Part shown: piece by piece, positions 44,589 through 54,758 of the stretch | Numbering within the stretch: the stretch's first letter is position 1 | Layout of the letters: every line of letters begins with the position of its first letter | Source: a bacterium | Lineage (GTDB): Bacteria > Patescibacteriota > Gracilibacteria > UBA1369 > GCA-2718715 | Reading direction: 5' to 3' | DNA: 64,000 bases | Assembly: GCA_018662325.1 (NCBI GenBank) | Contig: JABJGM010000007.1 | Span: 62,001 to 126,000, forward strand | Program-made: the position numbers and the translations under genes | The notes under the pieces: generated by a model | Told to the model about the DNA's origin: nothing | Database searches by the model: none | The model's input: the letters and a program-made list of their open reading frames with translations, nothing else

Positions 44589-46355
44589 CTACAACATCCC
44601 CTTATTCTGATGACTCCAAAGTTCAAAATATTTCCCTTTTAATTTCAAAAGTTCTTTATGAGTTCCCTCTTCCACAACTTTTCCTTTTTCTAAAACAATT
44701 ATTCTATCCATAAAACTCAAAGTTGAAAGCCTATGGGCAATACACATCATGGTGTGGTTGCTCGAAAGCTTTTGAATTGAATCTTGAATAAAGTTTTCAG
44801 ATTTAGAATCCAGCGCCGAGGTAGCTTCGTCTAATAAAATAATTGGAGAAGCTTTCAATAAAGCTCTTGCAATTCCAATTCTTTGTCTTTGACCACCCGA
44901 CAACTTTACTCCACGCTCACCAACCTGAGTATCCAACCCATTTGGAAGGTTTTTAATAAATTCAGCACAGTGAGAATCCTTTAAAGCCTTTTTAAGAACT
45001 TTATCTGAATATTTCACACCTAAGGTAATATTTTCCTTTAAAGACCGATTAAACACCAATGTGTCTTGCGACACAACCGCAATTTGTTTTCGAACCGAAT
45101 CCTTTGTACAATCAGCAATTTCTTGTCCATTAATCAAAATTTCACCTTTTTGGTAACTATACTGCTTAAGCAAAACTTTAAATACCGTAGACTTACCAGC
45201 TCCAGATTCTCCAACTACTCCAATTTTTTCACCTGGCTTAACAATTAAATTAAATTTATTTAACTGTTTTTTAGAAACATTTTCATAGGCAAACTCAACA
45301 TTTTTAAATTCAATCCCAGGTAAGCCCTTAACCTTTAACTTTTTAGCATCCACTTTATCCGCTTCTTCAATTGGAGTAATTAATTTAGATAAAGCTAGAC
45401 GTACTTCAGCTTCTTTTTCACTAAATTCTTCAAAAACTTTTTGCAAATTATCCACAACTCCATCCATTCGACCAATCAAATAAAATACCATTGTAAATTC
45501 CCCAAGCGTAATCACATTGTTAAAATAAAAATAACCCAGACCAATCGCCGCAAATAATCTTAGAAAAAAATCTGAAAAATCAATAGTAATCCACATGCTA
45601 TCAGCAGCATTCCATTTTTTAAAACCTGAATCTCTTATAATCTGTAAATTTTTATAAATTCTTTTAGATTGTACCCTTAGAACATTAAAAATCTTTGGAA
45701 CCTTAATATTCCCAACAAAATCACTCAAAACTCCATAATATTTATGTTTCTTCTTAGCATGAATTTTAGATAGATTTGAAAACTTTGCTAACAAACGTTT
45801 AATAAATACAAATAAAGACCCATAAAACATTAGAGCAAAAAGCCCAATGTATAGGTTAACTTTAAAAAATAGCACGAAGGAAACAATTAGAGTAATAGCA
45901 TTTGGTAATGTCGTTTCTATATGTCCAAAAACTAAAGTTGAAACACCTCCACTGTCTAGAATCTCAGAACTAATCTCACCAGAAGGTCTTCTAGCAAAAA
46001 AATCATCACCATGTTGATTTATATAGTTTAAAATATCTACTCTAGATTGATAAACTATTCTTCCATATAAATACGTCGCATAAATTCCATAAAAATAATC
46101 AAAAAAGTGATCTAAGAATAAAAATAAAATCGAAATCCCCGCATAAAAATAAATATCATCAAAATTCATAAGCTCTAAACTATCAAAGAGTCTTTCCACT
46201 ACAAATGGTGACAAATTCATAAATAGTAAAGATAGAAACATTGTTACAAAAGCCAGCCAAAAATATTTTTTTGAAAATCTACTAGATTCAAAAGCTAATT
46301 TATAAGGGTTCAAACTTGGTGTTCCTTCAACCTGAGAAAATAATTTTTTAAACAT
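44589..46355 (-). CDS. ABC half-transporter (exporter type), second of a pair
   Basis: The protein has an N-terminal six-helix membrane domain and a C-terminal ATPase with Walker A GESGAGKSTVF, signature KLSGGQRQRIGIARALL, Walker B IILLDEATSALD and switch His in CIAHRLST. I prefer the ATG at 46355 (MFKKLFSQVEG, 588 residues), right after the previous gene's stop. Upstream ATGs at 46373 and 46394 would create overlaps. The MsbA-like layout suggests export of a lipid, peptide or drug. It probably forms a heterodimer with its neighbour. Confidence 0.9.
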   Translation of the reverse strand: MFKKLFSQVEGTPSLNPYKLAFESSRFSKKYFWLAFVTMFLSLLFMNLSPFVVERLFDSLELMNFDDIYFYAGISILFLFLDHFFDYFYGIYATYLYGRIVYQSRVDILNYINQHGDDFFARRPSGEISSEILDSGGVSTLVFGHIETTLPNAITLIVSFVLFFKVNLYIGLFALMFYGSLFVFIKRLLAKFSNLSKIHAKKKHKYYGVLSDFVGNIKVPKIFNVLRVQSKRIYKNLQIIRDSGFKKWNAADSMWITIDFSDFFLRLFAAIGLGYFYFNNVITLGEFTMVFYLIGRMDGVVDNLQKVFEEFSEKEAEVRLALSKLITPIEEADKVDAKKLKVKGLPGIEFKNVEFAYENVSKKQLNKFNLIVKPGEKIGVVGESGAGKSTVFKVLLKQYSYQKGEILINGQEIADCTKDSVRKQIAVVSQDTLVFNRSLKENITLGVKYSDKVLKKALKDSHCAEFIKNLPNGLDTQVGERGVKLSGGQRQRIGIARALLKASPIILLDEATSALDSKSENFIQDSIQKLSSNHTMMCIAHRLSTLSFMDRIIVLEKGKVVEEGTHKELLKLKGKYFELWSHQNKGML

Positions 46356-46356
46356 A

Positions 46357-48084
46357 TTAATAGAATTTATCATTTTGATTTGTATAAAGCTCATAATAAG
46401 CTCCTTTTTGTTTTAAAAGTTCTTTTTGCGATCCATCTTCAATTATTCGCCCATTTTTCATTACCAAAATCCGATCCATAATATCTAAAGTCGAAAGCCT
46501 ATGTGCAATCGCGATTACTGTTTTATTTTTAATCAAATTTGCAATTGATTTTTGAATTACCTCTTCAGACTTAGAATCTAAACTCGCAGTTGCTTCATCT
46601 AAAATTAAAATCGGAGCATCAAATAAAATCGCTCTTGCAATCCCCAGCCTTTGTTTTTGACCACCTGAAAGCTTCACGCCTCTTTCTCCCACCACAGTTT
46701 TCAAACCTTGCTCTTGGCCTTTAATAAAATCACTTAAATATGCTTTTTTAAGTGCATCTTTAATTAGATTATCCGAAAACTTTTGACCTAAAGTTAAGTT
46801 ATATTCAATAGTATCATTATATAAAAGAGTATTTTGATCGACTATCCCAAACATATCCAACAAGTCAGCCAGTTTAAGTTTTGTAATGTCTTTTCCTCCT
46901 ACATAAACCATATTTGAGTCAGGACAATGTAGACGCATTAAAGTTTCAACCAAAGTTGTCTTCCCAGCCCCGGACAAACCAACTAAACCTATCTTTTCAC
47001 CTTCCTGAATTTCTAAATTTAAATTTTTCAAAACTTTCTTACCTGAAAAACTTAAACATAAATTGATCAATGAAATATCTGAACGTATAGGCTTAGAAAT
47101 CAGATTTATCGAATCATTGCTTTTAAGATCTACAAATAATCTTTTACATGCAGATTCAACTCCACCTTGCCACTCACGCAAACGAGCTTCCATTCTTACA
47201 AAACTTAAAAACCTTCCATTAAACATATTTAAATAAATCAAAGTTGCTGTAAAATCCCCAACCGTCACAACTCCTAACTTCAATAAATAAATTAAATAAA
47301 AAGTAACTAAAACCTCTAAAAAAATTAAAATAAACGACCCATATAAATTAAATTTATGCTTTTGAACATACAAATTAATCGATGAATCCATATAAGAACT
47401 TAAATCTTTCTGTGTTTTTCTACTTTCAATATTAAAGATATTAAAAAGCCTAACTAATGAGATATTTCCAATATAATCAAAGAGCCTACCTTTAAAAATA
47501 CTACCTTTTGAAGTACAAACAATTGAAAGATTTTTAATTTTCAAAGTTTGAACTTTGTAAAGCAACAAAAGTAAAAAACTAAATCCAACAAAAGCAAGTC
47601 CTAAATAAAAATTTGTATAAAAGGCTACCCCTAAAATCACAAGCATTTCCAAGATAGAAATCTTTTGACCTTGATACTTATTATACCAATGTTCAATCAT
47701 TTCAAAATTTCTCATATCAGCTACAACCTTTCCAGACAAGTTGGAAGCAAAAAAACTATAAGGATACTTTGCTAACCTATCAAATAAATACTTACGAGTC
47801 ATATAAGCAAACTCCATTTTTAATTTTCTTCTTTTTTTAATTTCAATAGTCCTAAGAAAACTACCGAATCCAAAAACAAAAATTATAAAACCCAATGCAA
47901 AATAGAATTCATTAATATCTTTATTAACTAAAGAATCTAGCAAAAACTTAGTAGTATAAGCCCTAAAAGCTAAAATCCCATAAGCAAAAGCAGCAAGCCA
48001 AATAACTAAATGATACTTAAATAAAATTTTCTTTGAGAAAATCATTTTAAAAGCATCAATCGCAGTCCTTGGATTATTATTCAT
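46357..48084 (-). CDS. ABC half-transporter (exporter type), first of a pair
   Basis: The 575-residue protein has a six-helix membrane domain, then Walker A GLSGAGKTTLV, signature KLSGGQKQRLGIARAIL, Walker B ILILDEATASLD and IAIAHRLST. Both ATP sites of this protein and of its partner look intact, with the catalytic Glu present in each, unlike many heterodimers with one degenerate site. The substrate is unknown. Confidence 0.9.
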   Translation of the reverse strand: MNNNPRTAIDAFKMIFSKKILFKYHLVIWLAAFAYGILAFRAYTTKFLLDSLVNKDINEFYFALGFIIFVFGFGSFLRTIEIKKRRKLKMEFAYMTRKYLFDRLAKYPYSFFASNLSGKVVADMRNFEMIEHWYNKYQGQKISILEMLVILGVAFYTNFYLGLAFVGFSFLLLLLYKVQTLKIKNLSIVCTSKGSIFKGRLFDYIGNISLVRLFNIFNIESRKTQKDLSSYMDSSINLYVQKHKFNLYGSFILIFLEVLVTFYLIYLLKLGVVTVGDFTATLIYLNMFNGRFLSFVRMEARLREWQGGVESACKRLFVDLKSNDSINLISKPIRSDISLINLCLSFSGKKVLKNLNLEIQEGEKIGLVGLSGAGKTTLVETLMRLHCPDSNMVYVGGKDITKLKLADLLDMFGIVDQNTLLYNDTIEYNLTLGQKFSDNLIKDALKKAYLSDFIKGQEQGLKTVVGERGVKLSGGQKQRLGIARAILFDAPILILDEATASLDSKSEEVIQKSIANLIKNKTVIAIAHRLSTLDIMDRILVMKNGRIIEDGSQKELLKQKGAYYELYTNQNDKFY

Positions 48085-48197
48085 AATAAACTTATTTTTT
48101 TCGTTTAATTATAACACGTATTACACCATAAAACAACCACTTTAAAGAACTACATAACATAGATATTTACATTAAATGTCTTAAATATAAAAAATTA

Positions 48198-48326
48198 TTA
48201 CACTGAAAAATAATTTCCTAACCCTCCTTGCTTAGGACCCTCTAAAACAGACATTTTAAACAACCTTAAACTATTCTGTGAAAAATTTGATAGTCTATCT
48301 AAAAACTTAAATTCTCGCTCTAGCAA
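48198..48326 (-). CDS. possible small peptide in the 48.1-48.4 kb gap
   Basis: The 292-nt gap between the histidine phosphatase and the ABC genes holds a minus-strand frame open for about 60 codons with protein-like composition (hydrophobic segment INLLIVFILLE, then a charged part and the ending EGPKQGGLGNYFSV). It has no ATG before position 48254; TTG at 48326 would give 42 residues. It may be a small peptide, a gene remnant or chance. Confidence 0.25.
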   Translation of the reverse strand: MLEREFKFLDRLSNFSQNSLRLFKMSVLEGPKQGGLGNYFSV

Positions 48327-48376
48327 AATAAAAACTATTAATAAATTTATAGAAATAGCACAATCAAAATAAACCC

Positions 48377-48931
48377 CTAAGCAAAATCTAATTTATAAAC
48401 CTTAGCGTTCGGCAAACATTCATCTCTTTTTGTTAACTTTTTATTTTGTGACCAATCCAACAACAATTCCAAAGGCGTACCATGTGTAACTATAAGAATT
48501 TTTTTATTATGATATTTTTTTTCAACATCTAAAATAAAAGTTTGCATTCTATCTAAAACAGCTTGCAAACTTTCTCCATTTTCAAACTCATAATTTGGAT
48601 CACTATGGATTTTAAAAAAAAGCTTATAATCACTCACAGATTTTCCATCAAAATCACCAACATCAAATTCTTGTAAACGAGAATCATCAATTACATCCAA
48701 ACCTGAAGTTCTACAAAAAATTTCAGCGGTTTCCAAGGTTCTTCTTGCAGGAGATGAAAATATAACATCAAAATCGCAATATTTTTCAGCTTCATCTTGA
48801 ACTTGTTTTTGGCCTAAATCAGTTAATCCATGGTGTTTTTGAGTATCAATTTTACAAGAAATAACCTTATCAACATTATTTTTAGCTTCACCATGTCTTA
48901 CAATAAAAAATTGATTTTTAAATTTTTCCAT
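48377..48931 (-). CDS. histidine phosphatase family protein (phosphoglycerate-mutase-like)
   Basis: The 184-residue protein has the catalytic IVRHGEAKNN motif near the N-terminus, SSPARRTLETAEIF, the acid/base region EFDVGDFDG and the second His in IVTHGTPLE. The family includes cofactor-dependent phosphoglycerate mutases and various phosphatases. The short length favours a phosphatase rather than a glycolytic mutase. It stands alone between the methyltransferase and ABC genes. Confidence 0.88.
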   Translation of the reverse strand: MEKFKNQFFIVRHGEAKNNVDKVISCKIDTQKHHGLTDLGQKQVQDEAEKYCDFDVIFSSPARRTLETAEIFCRTSGLDVIDDSRLQEFDVGDFDGKSVSDYKLFFKIHSDPNYEFENGESLQAVLDRMQTFILDVEKKYHNKKILIVTHGTPLELLLDWSQNKKLTKRDECLPNAKVYKLDFA

Positions 48932-48983
48932 AGTTCTATATTAAACTGTTACAATTTTAACTTAAAATTATAAAAATAAAAAA

Positions 48984-49742
48984 CTATCTTTTTTGAGCCT
49001 TAATTATAATCTCAGGACTTGAATTTTCATCAAATTTAGATTTATCCCAATTTCCATAAACCTCCAAAACTTTAAAACCATTCTTATTTAATGAGTCTTT
49101 TAGTTCATCTAGAGTTCTAAACTTTAAAACATCATCATAAGTATAAGTTTTATTTGAAGAATCTAAAAATTTACATTTTCCTTTATATTCTACTAGAACT
49201 TTTTCTTGATCAAAATTTGTAGTTTCAACACTAAATTCAAACTCACCATGTTTAGGATCTTTTCTTGCTGTTACATCTCCCTTCCAATTTTCCCAAGGTT
49301 TAACAAAAGCATTCCTCATTTCAAAAACAAAAAAACCATCTTTTTCAAGAAATCGATTAACATCATTTAAAACGCCAAACCAAGTATCATTATCAATAAA
49401 AACTTGCGAAACATGTCCTGTCATAATTACAAGGTCCATCTTACCAGAATAATCATCTACGTAATCAGAACTAAATCCTTCTAACCAATTTATGTTTAAG
49501 TTTTTATAGTTTTCACGAGCTTTATCAATCATTAATTTAGCTGGTTCAAGGCCAAAAACCTGCCTTTCAGTATCAATTAAATGACTCGTTAAAAAACCAG
49601 TTCCACAACCAATATCTAATATTTTATTAGGTTTTAATTCATTTACTAAATCTATATAAAACTGTGTATCATCAGCAAACTGATTCAAAGTATCGTAAAC
49701 ATCTACAAATTCTGTAATTTGATAATGGTCTAATTTATTCAT
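48984..49742 (-). CDS. class I SAM-dependent methyltransferase
   Basis: The 252-residue protein has the SAM-binding motif I ILDIGCGTGFLTSHL and a typical class I layout (motif II MDLVIMTGHVSQVF). I start at the ATG at 49742 (MNKLDHYQITEF). The open frame upstream is not coding: it is the 3' end of tmRNA read in protein frame. The substrate is unknown. It begins 25 nt downstream of the tmRNA 3' end with no terminator between them, so it may be transcribed from the tmRNA promoter. Confidence 0.85.
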   Translation of the reverse strand: MNKLDHYQITEFVDVYDTLNQFADDTQFYIDLVNELKPNKILDIGCGTGFLTSHLIDTERQVFGLEPAKLMIDKARENYKNLNINWLEGFSSDYVDDYSGKMDLVIMTGHVSQVFIDNDTWFGVLNDVNRFLEKDGFFVFEMRNAFVKPWENWKGDVTARKDPKHGEFEFSVETTNFDQEKVLVEYKGKCKFLDSSNKTYTYDDVLKFRTLDELKDSLNKNGFKVLEVYGNWDKSKFDENSSPEIIIKAQKR

Positions 49743-49766
49743 AAATTTATTATTATTCAATTTTTC

Positions 49767-50175
49767 TGGTGGAGATGCCGGGAGTCGAACCCGGGTTCTT
49801 AAATGGAGCTCATAAACGTCTACAATGATAGTCAATTTTAAATTGAAAGAAAATAGGCTATAAAATTAACAAAAAAACTTAAATTCTCTGTTTCTATTAT
49901 TTAAAATTTACTCCGAAACAAAAGTAAATTCTAGTCTCTAATTGCCATTTTAAACTCCGAGACAAAATCTAAAATGGTCGCAGGCACTATTGGCCCACTA
50001 AAGCTAATTTGGAGTTAATTAAGCAGCAACTGCTTGAAAATTTCTTACGAAATCTAATTCTCCTTCATTGTTAGCACTTATAGTTGCACTAGACGGATCT
50101 ACCCGGAGTAGTGCAATCCGGACATCGCAATTTATGACACCCTAGTCATCTAAGTCGAAAACCAGTTTCATCCCC
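49767..50175 (-). ncRNA. ssrA: tmRNA (ssrA)
   Basis: The 409-nt RNA starts GGGGATGAAACTGGTTTTCGAC and ends with a T-arm and encoded CCA; GGGGAUG pairs with CAUCUCC as the acceptor stem. The tag frame (50019-50075) follows the resume codon GCT and reads ANNEGELDFVRNFQAVAA, ending in TAA. The ANN start and the AVAA end are typical degradation-tag features. It rescues stalled ribosomes together with SmpB, which is not in the window. The tag is long (18 residues) compared with the common 10-11. Confidence 0.97.
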
Positions 50176-50195
50176 ATATGTAAAAGAACAGTATT

Positions 50196-50224
50196 ATTTT
50201 ATAATATTAATTTAAATTTGTCAA
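50196..50224 (-). promoter_or_regulatory. promoter of tmRNA
   Basis: On the minus strand a perfect TTGACA (50219-50224) and TAAAAT (50196-50201), 17 nt apart; TATAAA at 15 nt spacing is an alternative -10. Transcription would begin about 14 nt before the mature 5' end. Confidence 0.75.
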
Positions 50225-50272
50225 ATTCAAACGACTCACAAGCCAACAAAAATGAAATTGACTAATTTAAAA

Positions 50273-53200
50273 CTATTTTTTGGCCTTAACTTCAAACTTT
50301 ACAGCTAAAGCCTTAACACTTTCTATCAAGGTTGGTAAGAAATTCACACCCAGATCACTCATGAAAATCTTTAATTTATCAGAGCTAATCTGCCATTTAG
50401 GATTTTTTGAAAGCATATTCATTATGTTTTCTGGCTTCACATTCTTACTAATACTCAATACAACTTGTTTGCCAAGCCTGGCATTCGACATATTTTGAGT
50501 CTTGATATTTATTAAATTAGCCTTTTTAGCATAAATTTTCAACTCAATAATCGAAAATAAATTTAAAACTTCAGCTGGAAGTGCTCCAAATTCTTCAATC
50601 ACATCTGTTTGAATTTCCTGTAAATAATCTAAACTATCTGCCGAAGACAGCTTTTGATAAATCGAAACCTTCTCTTTCGAAGAAGAAATATAGGTCGATG
50701 GAATAAAAGCATTAATGGGAAGCTCAATTGAAACATCTTTAATTTCTTGAGTTTCTTGAGTAACTCCAGATTCAAGTTCTTCCACAGCTTTATTTAACAT
50801 TCTTAAAAAATGAGCAACTCCCACAACATTCATAGCTCCAGACTGTGAAGATCCTAAAATTTCACCAGCACCTCGAATCTCTAAATCTTTCATAGCTATC
50901 TGAAACCCAGAACCTAGCTCTGAAGCTTCCACGATTGCCTTCAAACGTTTTTTAGCATCCAACTTAAGTCTTTGACCATGATACAACAAATACGCGTAAG
51001 CTTGCGTTTTTGAACGTCCTACACGTCCTCTTAACTGATACAATTGAGAAAGCCCAAATTGCTCAGCTTTATTTACAATCAAAGTATTAGCATTCGCTAA
51101 ATCAATACCATTTTCAATAATAGTTGAAGAGATCAAAACATCCGCTTCTCCTTTCTTAAAAGACATAATTCTATCCTCTAACTCCAGTGGACTTAATTTA
51201 CCATGAGCCACAATAAATCTGATCCCTGGCATAATAGACTTTAACCTCTCAGCGAAAGTATCAATAGTCTGTACACGATTATGCAAAATATAAGCTTGAC
51301 CATTTCTAGCAATTTCTTTTTCCACAGCTTCCTTAATAATTTTCTCAGAATACTTTCTAACTTCTGTAACAACCGGCAACCTGCCTGGAGGTGGAGTTGT
51401 AATTGTCGTAATATCCCTAAGCTTATTTAAACAAATATTTAAAGTCCGTGGAATCGGTGTCGCGGTCAATGTCAGGACATCAACTTCTGCTCTAAACTCC
51501 TTAAGTTTCTCTTTTTGCTTAACCCCAAATCTTTGTTCTTCATCGATCATCACAAGACCTAAATTTTTAAATTTAACATCTGGCGAAATCAACCTATGAG
51601 TACCAATTAAAATATCTACCTCTCCTTTAGCAGTTCTTTCCAAAATTTTTCTTTGTTCGGAAGGAGTTTTAAATCTCGAGAGCATTTCAACTCTTACATC
51701 AAAATCATCCATTCTCTTTTTAAAAGACTTATAATGCTGATCTGCCAAAATCGTAATCGGCGAAATAAAAGCTACTTGTTTTTGATTAGTCACAGCCTTA
51801 AAAGCTGCTCTCATAGCCACTTCTGTCTTCCCAAACCCTACGTCCCCACACACAAGTCTGTCCATTGGCTGATCATTTTCCATATCCTTCTTAACATCCA
51901 AAATAGCCTTAATTTGTCCTGGTGTCTCTTCATAGGGAAATGTCTCTTCAAATCTTGATTGAGCGTCCTTATCATCCGAATACTTAAATCCCTTAGCAGC
52001 TTTTCTTTGAGCATATAAAGCCAATAATTCTTTGGCGATTTTCTCTGTTTCCTTTTTAAGTTTACTAGAAACAGTTTGCCATTCACTCCCACCTAGCCTT
52101 GTTAACTTTGGTGCTAAATCAGGATTTCCAATATATTTCGATACTCTTTCCGCCTGATCAATAGGCACAAATAATTTATCATTTTGAGCATATGAAACTT
52201 CCATAAACTCCTTTGTGATATCCGCAATAACTTTCGAAACCAACCCTTCAAATCTACCAACTCCATGATCTGCATGTACAACCAAATCATTTGGTTTTAG
52301 TTGTGTCATTAAATCCAAATAAACTTGATGATTGTTCTTATTTTTTTTCTTATTCTTTACAACTCCAGGTATATCTTTATCACTTAAAATCAAAAACTTT
52401 TGATCTGTAGACATAAAACTTTCAAAATATTTACTATCTTCCATCATATCCACAACCAAAACTCCATGTTTTTGTTTTTGCAAAGCTTCTACATCTCTAT
52501 AAAAAACAATATTTTTACTATCTAAAATACCTTTAATTTCTTTAAATTTCTTAGTAAAAAGAAGTATAGACCAACTTGATTGCTTTTTTAAAATAATATC
52601 CGAAGTAAAATCTTCTAAGCTTTGATACTGTAAAATGCTACTTTTTCGAACATGCAAATGATTATCTTCATCTTCATTAAAAGCTTGTAAAAATAAACTT
52701 GAAGCTGGCTCCAAATTTTCTTCAAACTTCTTCACTAATTTAAACTGATCCTCAAAAACATCTAATTCATCTTGTATCAACAAAGAATGTTTCGTCATAA
52801 AATCAGAAAAAAAACATTCATCATCTTCTTTCTCAAAAGACCAAATCTCAACTTCTTCAAAACTTCCTATTTCTTTTTCATAACTTAAATCCATAACCTT
52901 AATTTCGGTAATTTCATCAAAGGCCACATTTATACAAACAGGAAAATCACTATTAAAAGGAAATACCATAATTTGTTCTCCCTTTGCATAATATTCACCC
53001 TGAAAAACATGAAAAGTCTGACCATTATCATATCCAGATTTAATCAAACTCTCAAAAACTTCAATCATAGAAATTTTTTGTCCAACTTTAAAATTCAACT
53101 TATTTCTTTCAACCTGCTTTTTATTTGGAAAATAAGATAAAAGCTCTTGAATAGTAATTAAAACAATTTCTTTCTTTGAACTTTGCAAATTAGCCGCAAA

Positions 53201-53515
53201 ATTCAATTTAGAAATTAAATTCTTTCTAACAATACCGGCATCATTATGCGGATTATCTAAAATCCGAAAGTTTTGCACATGTTTTACACCGAAATTGTGC
53301 AAAAGTTCTTGAAAAGTATCCAATTGGCTTCTTTCATTTACTGCAAAGATAAGTTTATCAAAATTACATTCGTAGAAACTATTAGCAATAAAAAAAGCTT
53401 TTGCAGTTTTATTCGGAAATCCAGATAATTTAGATATCTTATTTTTACATACCAAATCTAAAAATTGATGATTGAATCTCTTAAAAGTGTTTTTCGAGAA
53501 TAAAAATTTAGTCAT
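50273..53515 (-). CDS. mfd: transcription-repair coupling factor Mfd
   Basis: Mfd removes stalled RNA polymerase from lesions and recruits UvrA. The 1080-residue product has a divergent UvrB-like N-terminal region, the RNA-polymerase-interaction domain (LVVHADHGVGRFEGLV), helicase motifs (VCGDVGFGKTEVAMRAAF at about 555, MIDEEQRFGVKQK, TATPIPRTL), the translocation region (ENGIDLANANTLIV, LRGRVGRS) and a C-terminal D7 domain. It is 4 nt downstream of dnaN, an unusual pairing. Confidence 0.96.
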   Translation of the reverse strand: MTKFLFSKNTFKRFNHQFLDLVCKNKISKLSGFPNKTAKAFFIANSFYECNFDKLIFAVNERSQLDTFQELLHNFGVKHVQNFRILDNPHNDAGIVRKNLISKLNFAANLQSSKKEIVLITIQELLSYFPNKKQVERNKLNFKVGQKISMIEVFESLIKSGYDNGQTFHVFQGEYYAKGEQIMVFPFNSDFPVCINVAFDEITEIKVMDLSYEKEIGSFEEVEIWSFEKEDDECFFSDFMTKHSLLIQDELDVFEDQFKLVKKFEENLEPASSLFLQAFNEDEDNHLHVRKSSILQYQSLEDFTSDIILKKQSSWSILLFTKKFKEIKGILDSKNIVFYRDVEALQKQKHGVLVVDMMEDSKYFESFMSTDQKFLILSDKDIPGVVKNKKKNKNNHQVYLDLMTQLKPNDLVVHADHGVGRFEGLVSKVIADITKEFMEVSYAQNDKLFVPIDQAERVSKYIGNPDLAPKLTRLGGSEWQTVSSKLKKETEKIAKELLALYAQRKAAKGFKYSDDKDAQSRFEETFPYEETPGQIKAILDVKKDMENDQPMDRLVCGDVGFGKTEVAMRAAFKAVTNQKQVAFISPITILADQHYKSFKKRMDDFDVRVEMLSRFKTPSEQRKILERTAKGEVDILIGTHRLISPDVKFKNLGLVMIDEEQRFGVKQKEKLKEFRAEVDVLTLTATPIPRTLNICLNKLRDITTITTPPPGRLPVVTEVRKYSEKIIKEAVEKEIARNGQAYILHNRVQTIDTFAERLKSIMPGIRFIVAHGKLSPLELEDRIMSFKKGEADVLISSTIIENGIDLANANTLIVNKAEQFGLSQLYQLRGRVGRSKTQAYAYLLYHGQRLKLDAKKRLKAIVEASELGSGFQIAMKDLEIRGAGEILGSSQSGAMNVVGVAHFLRMLNKAVEELESGVTQETQEIKDVSIELPINAFIPSTYISSSKEKVSIYQKLSSADSLDYLQEIQTDVIEEFGALPAEVLNLFSIIELKIYAKKANLINIKTQNMSNARLGKQVVLSISKNVKPENIMNMLSKNPKWQISSDKLKIFMSDLGVNFLPTLIESVKALAVKFEVKAKK

Positions 53516-53519
53516 TAAA

Positions 53520-54626
53520 CTAGACTTTTAAAGGCATTATTATATATTGAAAGTTTGGTTCCTTCTTGTCTAAAACCTTAATAGGTAAAATACGATCAGT
53601 AACATGCAAACTAACAACACTATCCCCAATTACATTCAGTACATCCATTAAATATTGAGAATTTACAGATATCTTAGTACTTTCACCAGAAATTGCAATA
53701 GAAATTTCATTTTTATCAGTACCAATCAAAGTTTCTTGAGTGGATAAAAAAACCTTTTCTTTATCACTATCAAACTCCAAACTCACAGCGTCCTCAACTT
53801 CTTTCGCAAATAAACTCACCCTTTTCAAAGCTTGTTGAAGATCAGAAAGGCCTAAACTAACAGAAGTTTTATGCTCAGCTGGAATAATTTTCTTATAATC
53901 AGGAAACTGTCCATCAATCAATCTAGACAAAACCAAAGTTTCACCACATCTAAAAGCAATTTGACTTTGACCTAAAATAACTTCTACATTTTGTTTTGGA
54001 TTCATTTCCATAATCTTCTCTAACTCTCCCATAGTCTTACTTGGAATAATACAACTAATCCCATCAACATTCTTATCCAGATCAATACTACATTCACTTA
54101 AACGATAACTATCTGTAGCAACTAAATAAAATTTATTTTTCTCCGTAAACATATAAACTCCAGCCAAAAAAGGTCTGTCAGCTTTACTTGAGCAACTAAA
54201 CACAACTTTCTTAAGAGCGCTTGAGAAAACCTTTGAATTAACATCAAAACTAACTTCATTCGAAACCTCTGGCATAGTTGGATAATCCTCAGCTTTCAAA
54301 CCCTTAATCTTAGTCTCACTACTACTCCCAGAAACACTCAAACTTAAATCATCCAATTCTTCCAAAACTAAATCCTCTTTCGAAAGTAAATTTACATAAC
54401 TAAAAAATAATTTCGCCGGAACTGTAATACTTCCTTCAAATTCAACATTACAAATAATCTTAGTCTTAATCGCTACTTCCAAATTAGTTGCAGACAACCA
54501 TAAAGCATTTCCTTTGGCTTCCAACAAAATATTATTCAAAATCGGTAAAGTACTATTACTTCCAATTGCTCTGGAAACTACATTCAAAGCTTCAGCTAAC
54601 TCAACTTGTTTACAAACTACTTTCAT
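53520..54626 (-). CDS. dnaN: DNA polymerase III beta subunit (sliding clamp)
   Basis: The 368-residue clamp has three similar domains. The start KQVELAEALNVVSRAIGSNSTLPILNNILLEA and the later AGVYMFTEKNKFYLVATDSYRLS are typical, and the C-terminal YIIMPLKV matches the family ending. It loads around DNA to hold polymerase III. The adjacent non-coding region carries origin features, and dnaN reads away from it. dnaA is not adjacent. Confidence 0.96.
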   Translation of the reverse strand: MKVVCKQVELAEALNVVSRAIGSNSTLPILNNILLEAKGNALWLSATNLEVAIKTKIICNVEFEGSITVPAKLFFSYVNLLSKEDLVLEELDDLSLSVSGSSSETKIKGLKAEDYPTMPEVSNEVSFDVNSKVFSSALKKVVFSCSSKADRPFLAGVYMFTEKNKFYLVATDSYRLSECSIDLDKNVDGISCIIPSKTMGELEKIMEMNPKQNVEVILGQSQIAFRCGETLVLSRLIDGQFPDYKKIIPAEHKTSVSLGLSDLQQALKRVSLFAKEVEDAVSLEFDSDKEKVFLSTQETLIGTDKNEISIAISGESTKISVNSQYLMDVLNVIGDSVVSLHVTDRILPIKVLDKKEPNFQYIIMPLKV

Positions 54627-54702
54627 ATTTCTGTGTTATCAGAAATCATTCTTACAAACTCCCTCTCAAATTTCAACCAAAAAAACTTTTAAACAATTTC
54701 CC

Positions 54703-54750
54703 TTAATTATATATATATATATTTAAAATAAATAATAGTAGTAATAGTAG
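54703..54750. other. AT-rich unwinding tract and DnaA-trios
   Basis: 54733-54750 reads TAATAGTAGTAATAGTAG, six consecutive trios; on the minus strand these are CTA CTA TTA CTA CTA TTA running away from the DnaA boxes. Immediately beyond (54703-54732) the DNA is only A and T, with a run of alternating AT. The strand and direction match the DnaA-trio rule known from Bacillus subtilis. Confidence 0.8.
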
Positions 54751-54758
54751 AAGGCAAT

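Noticed and set aside
49743-49835. N-terminal extension of the methyltransferase to 49835.
   Set aside because: The extra codons are the tmRNA 3' end (T-arm and acceptor stem) read as protein.
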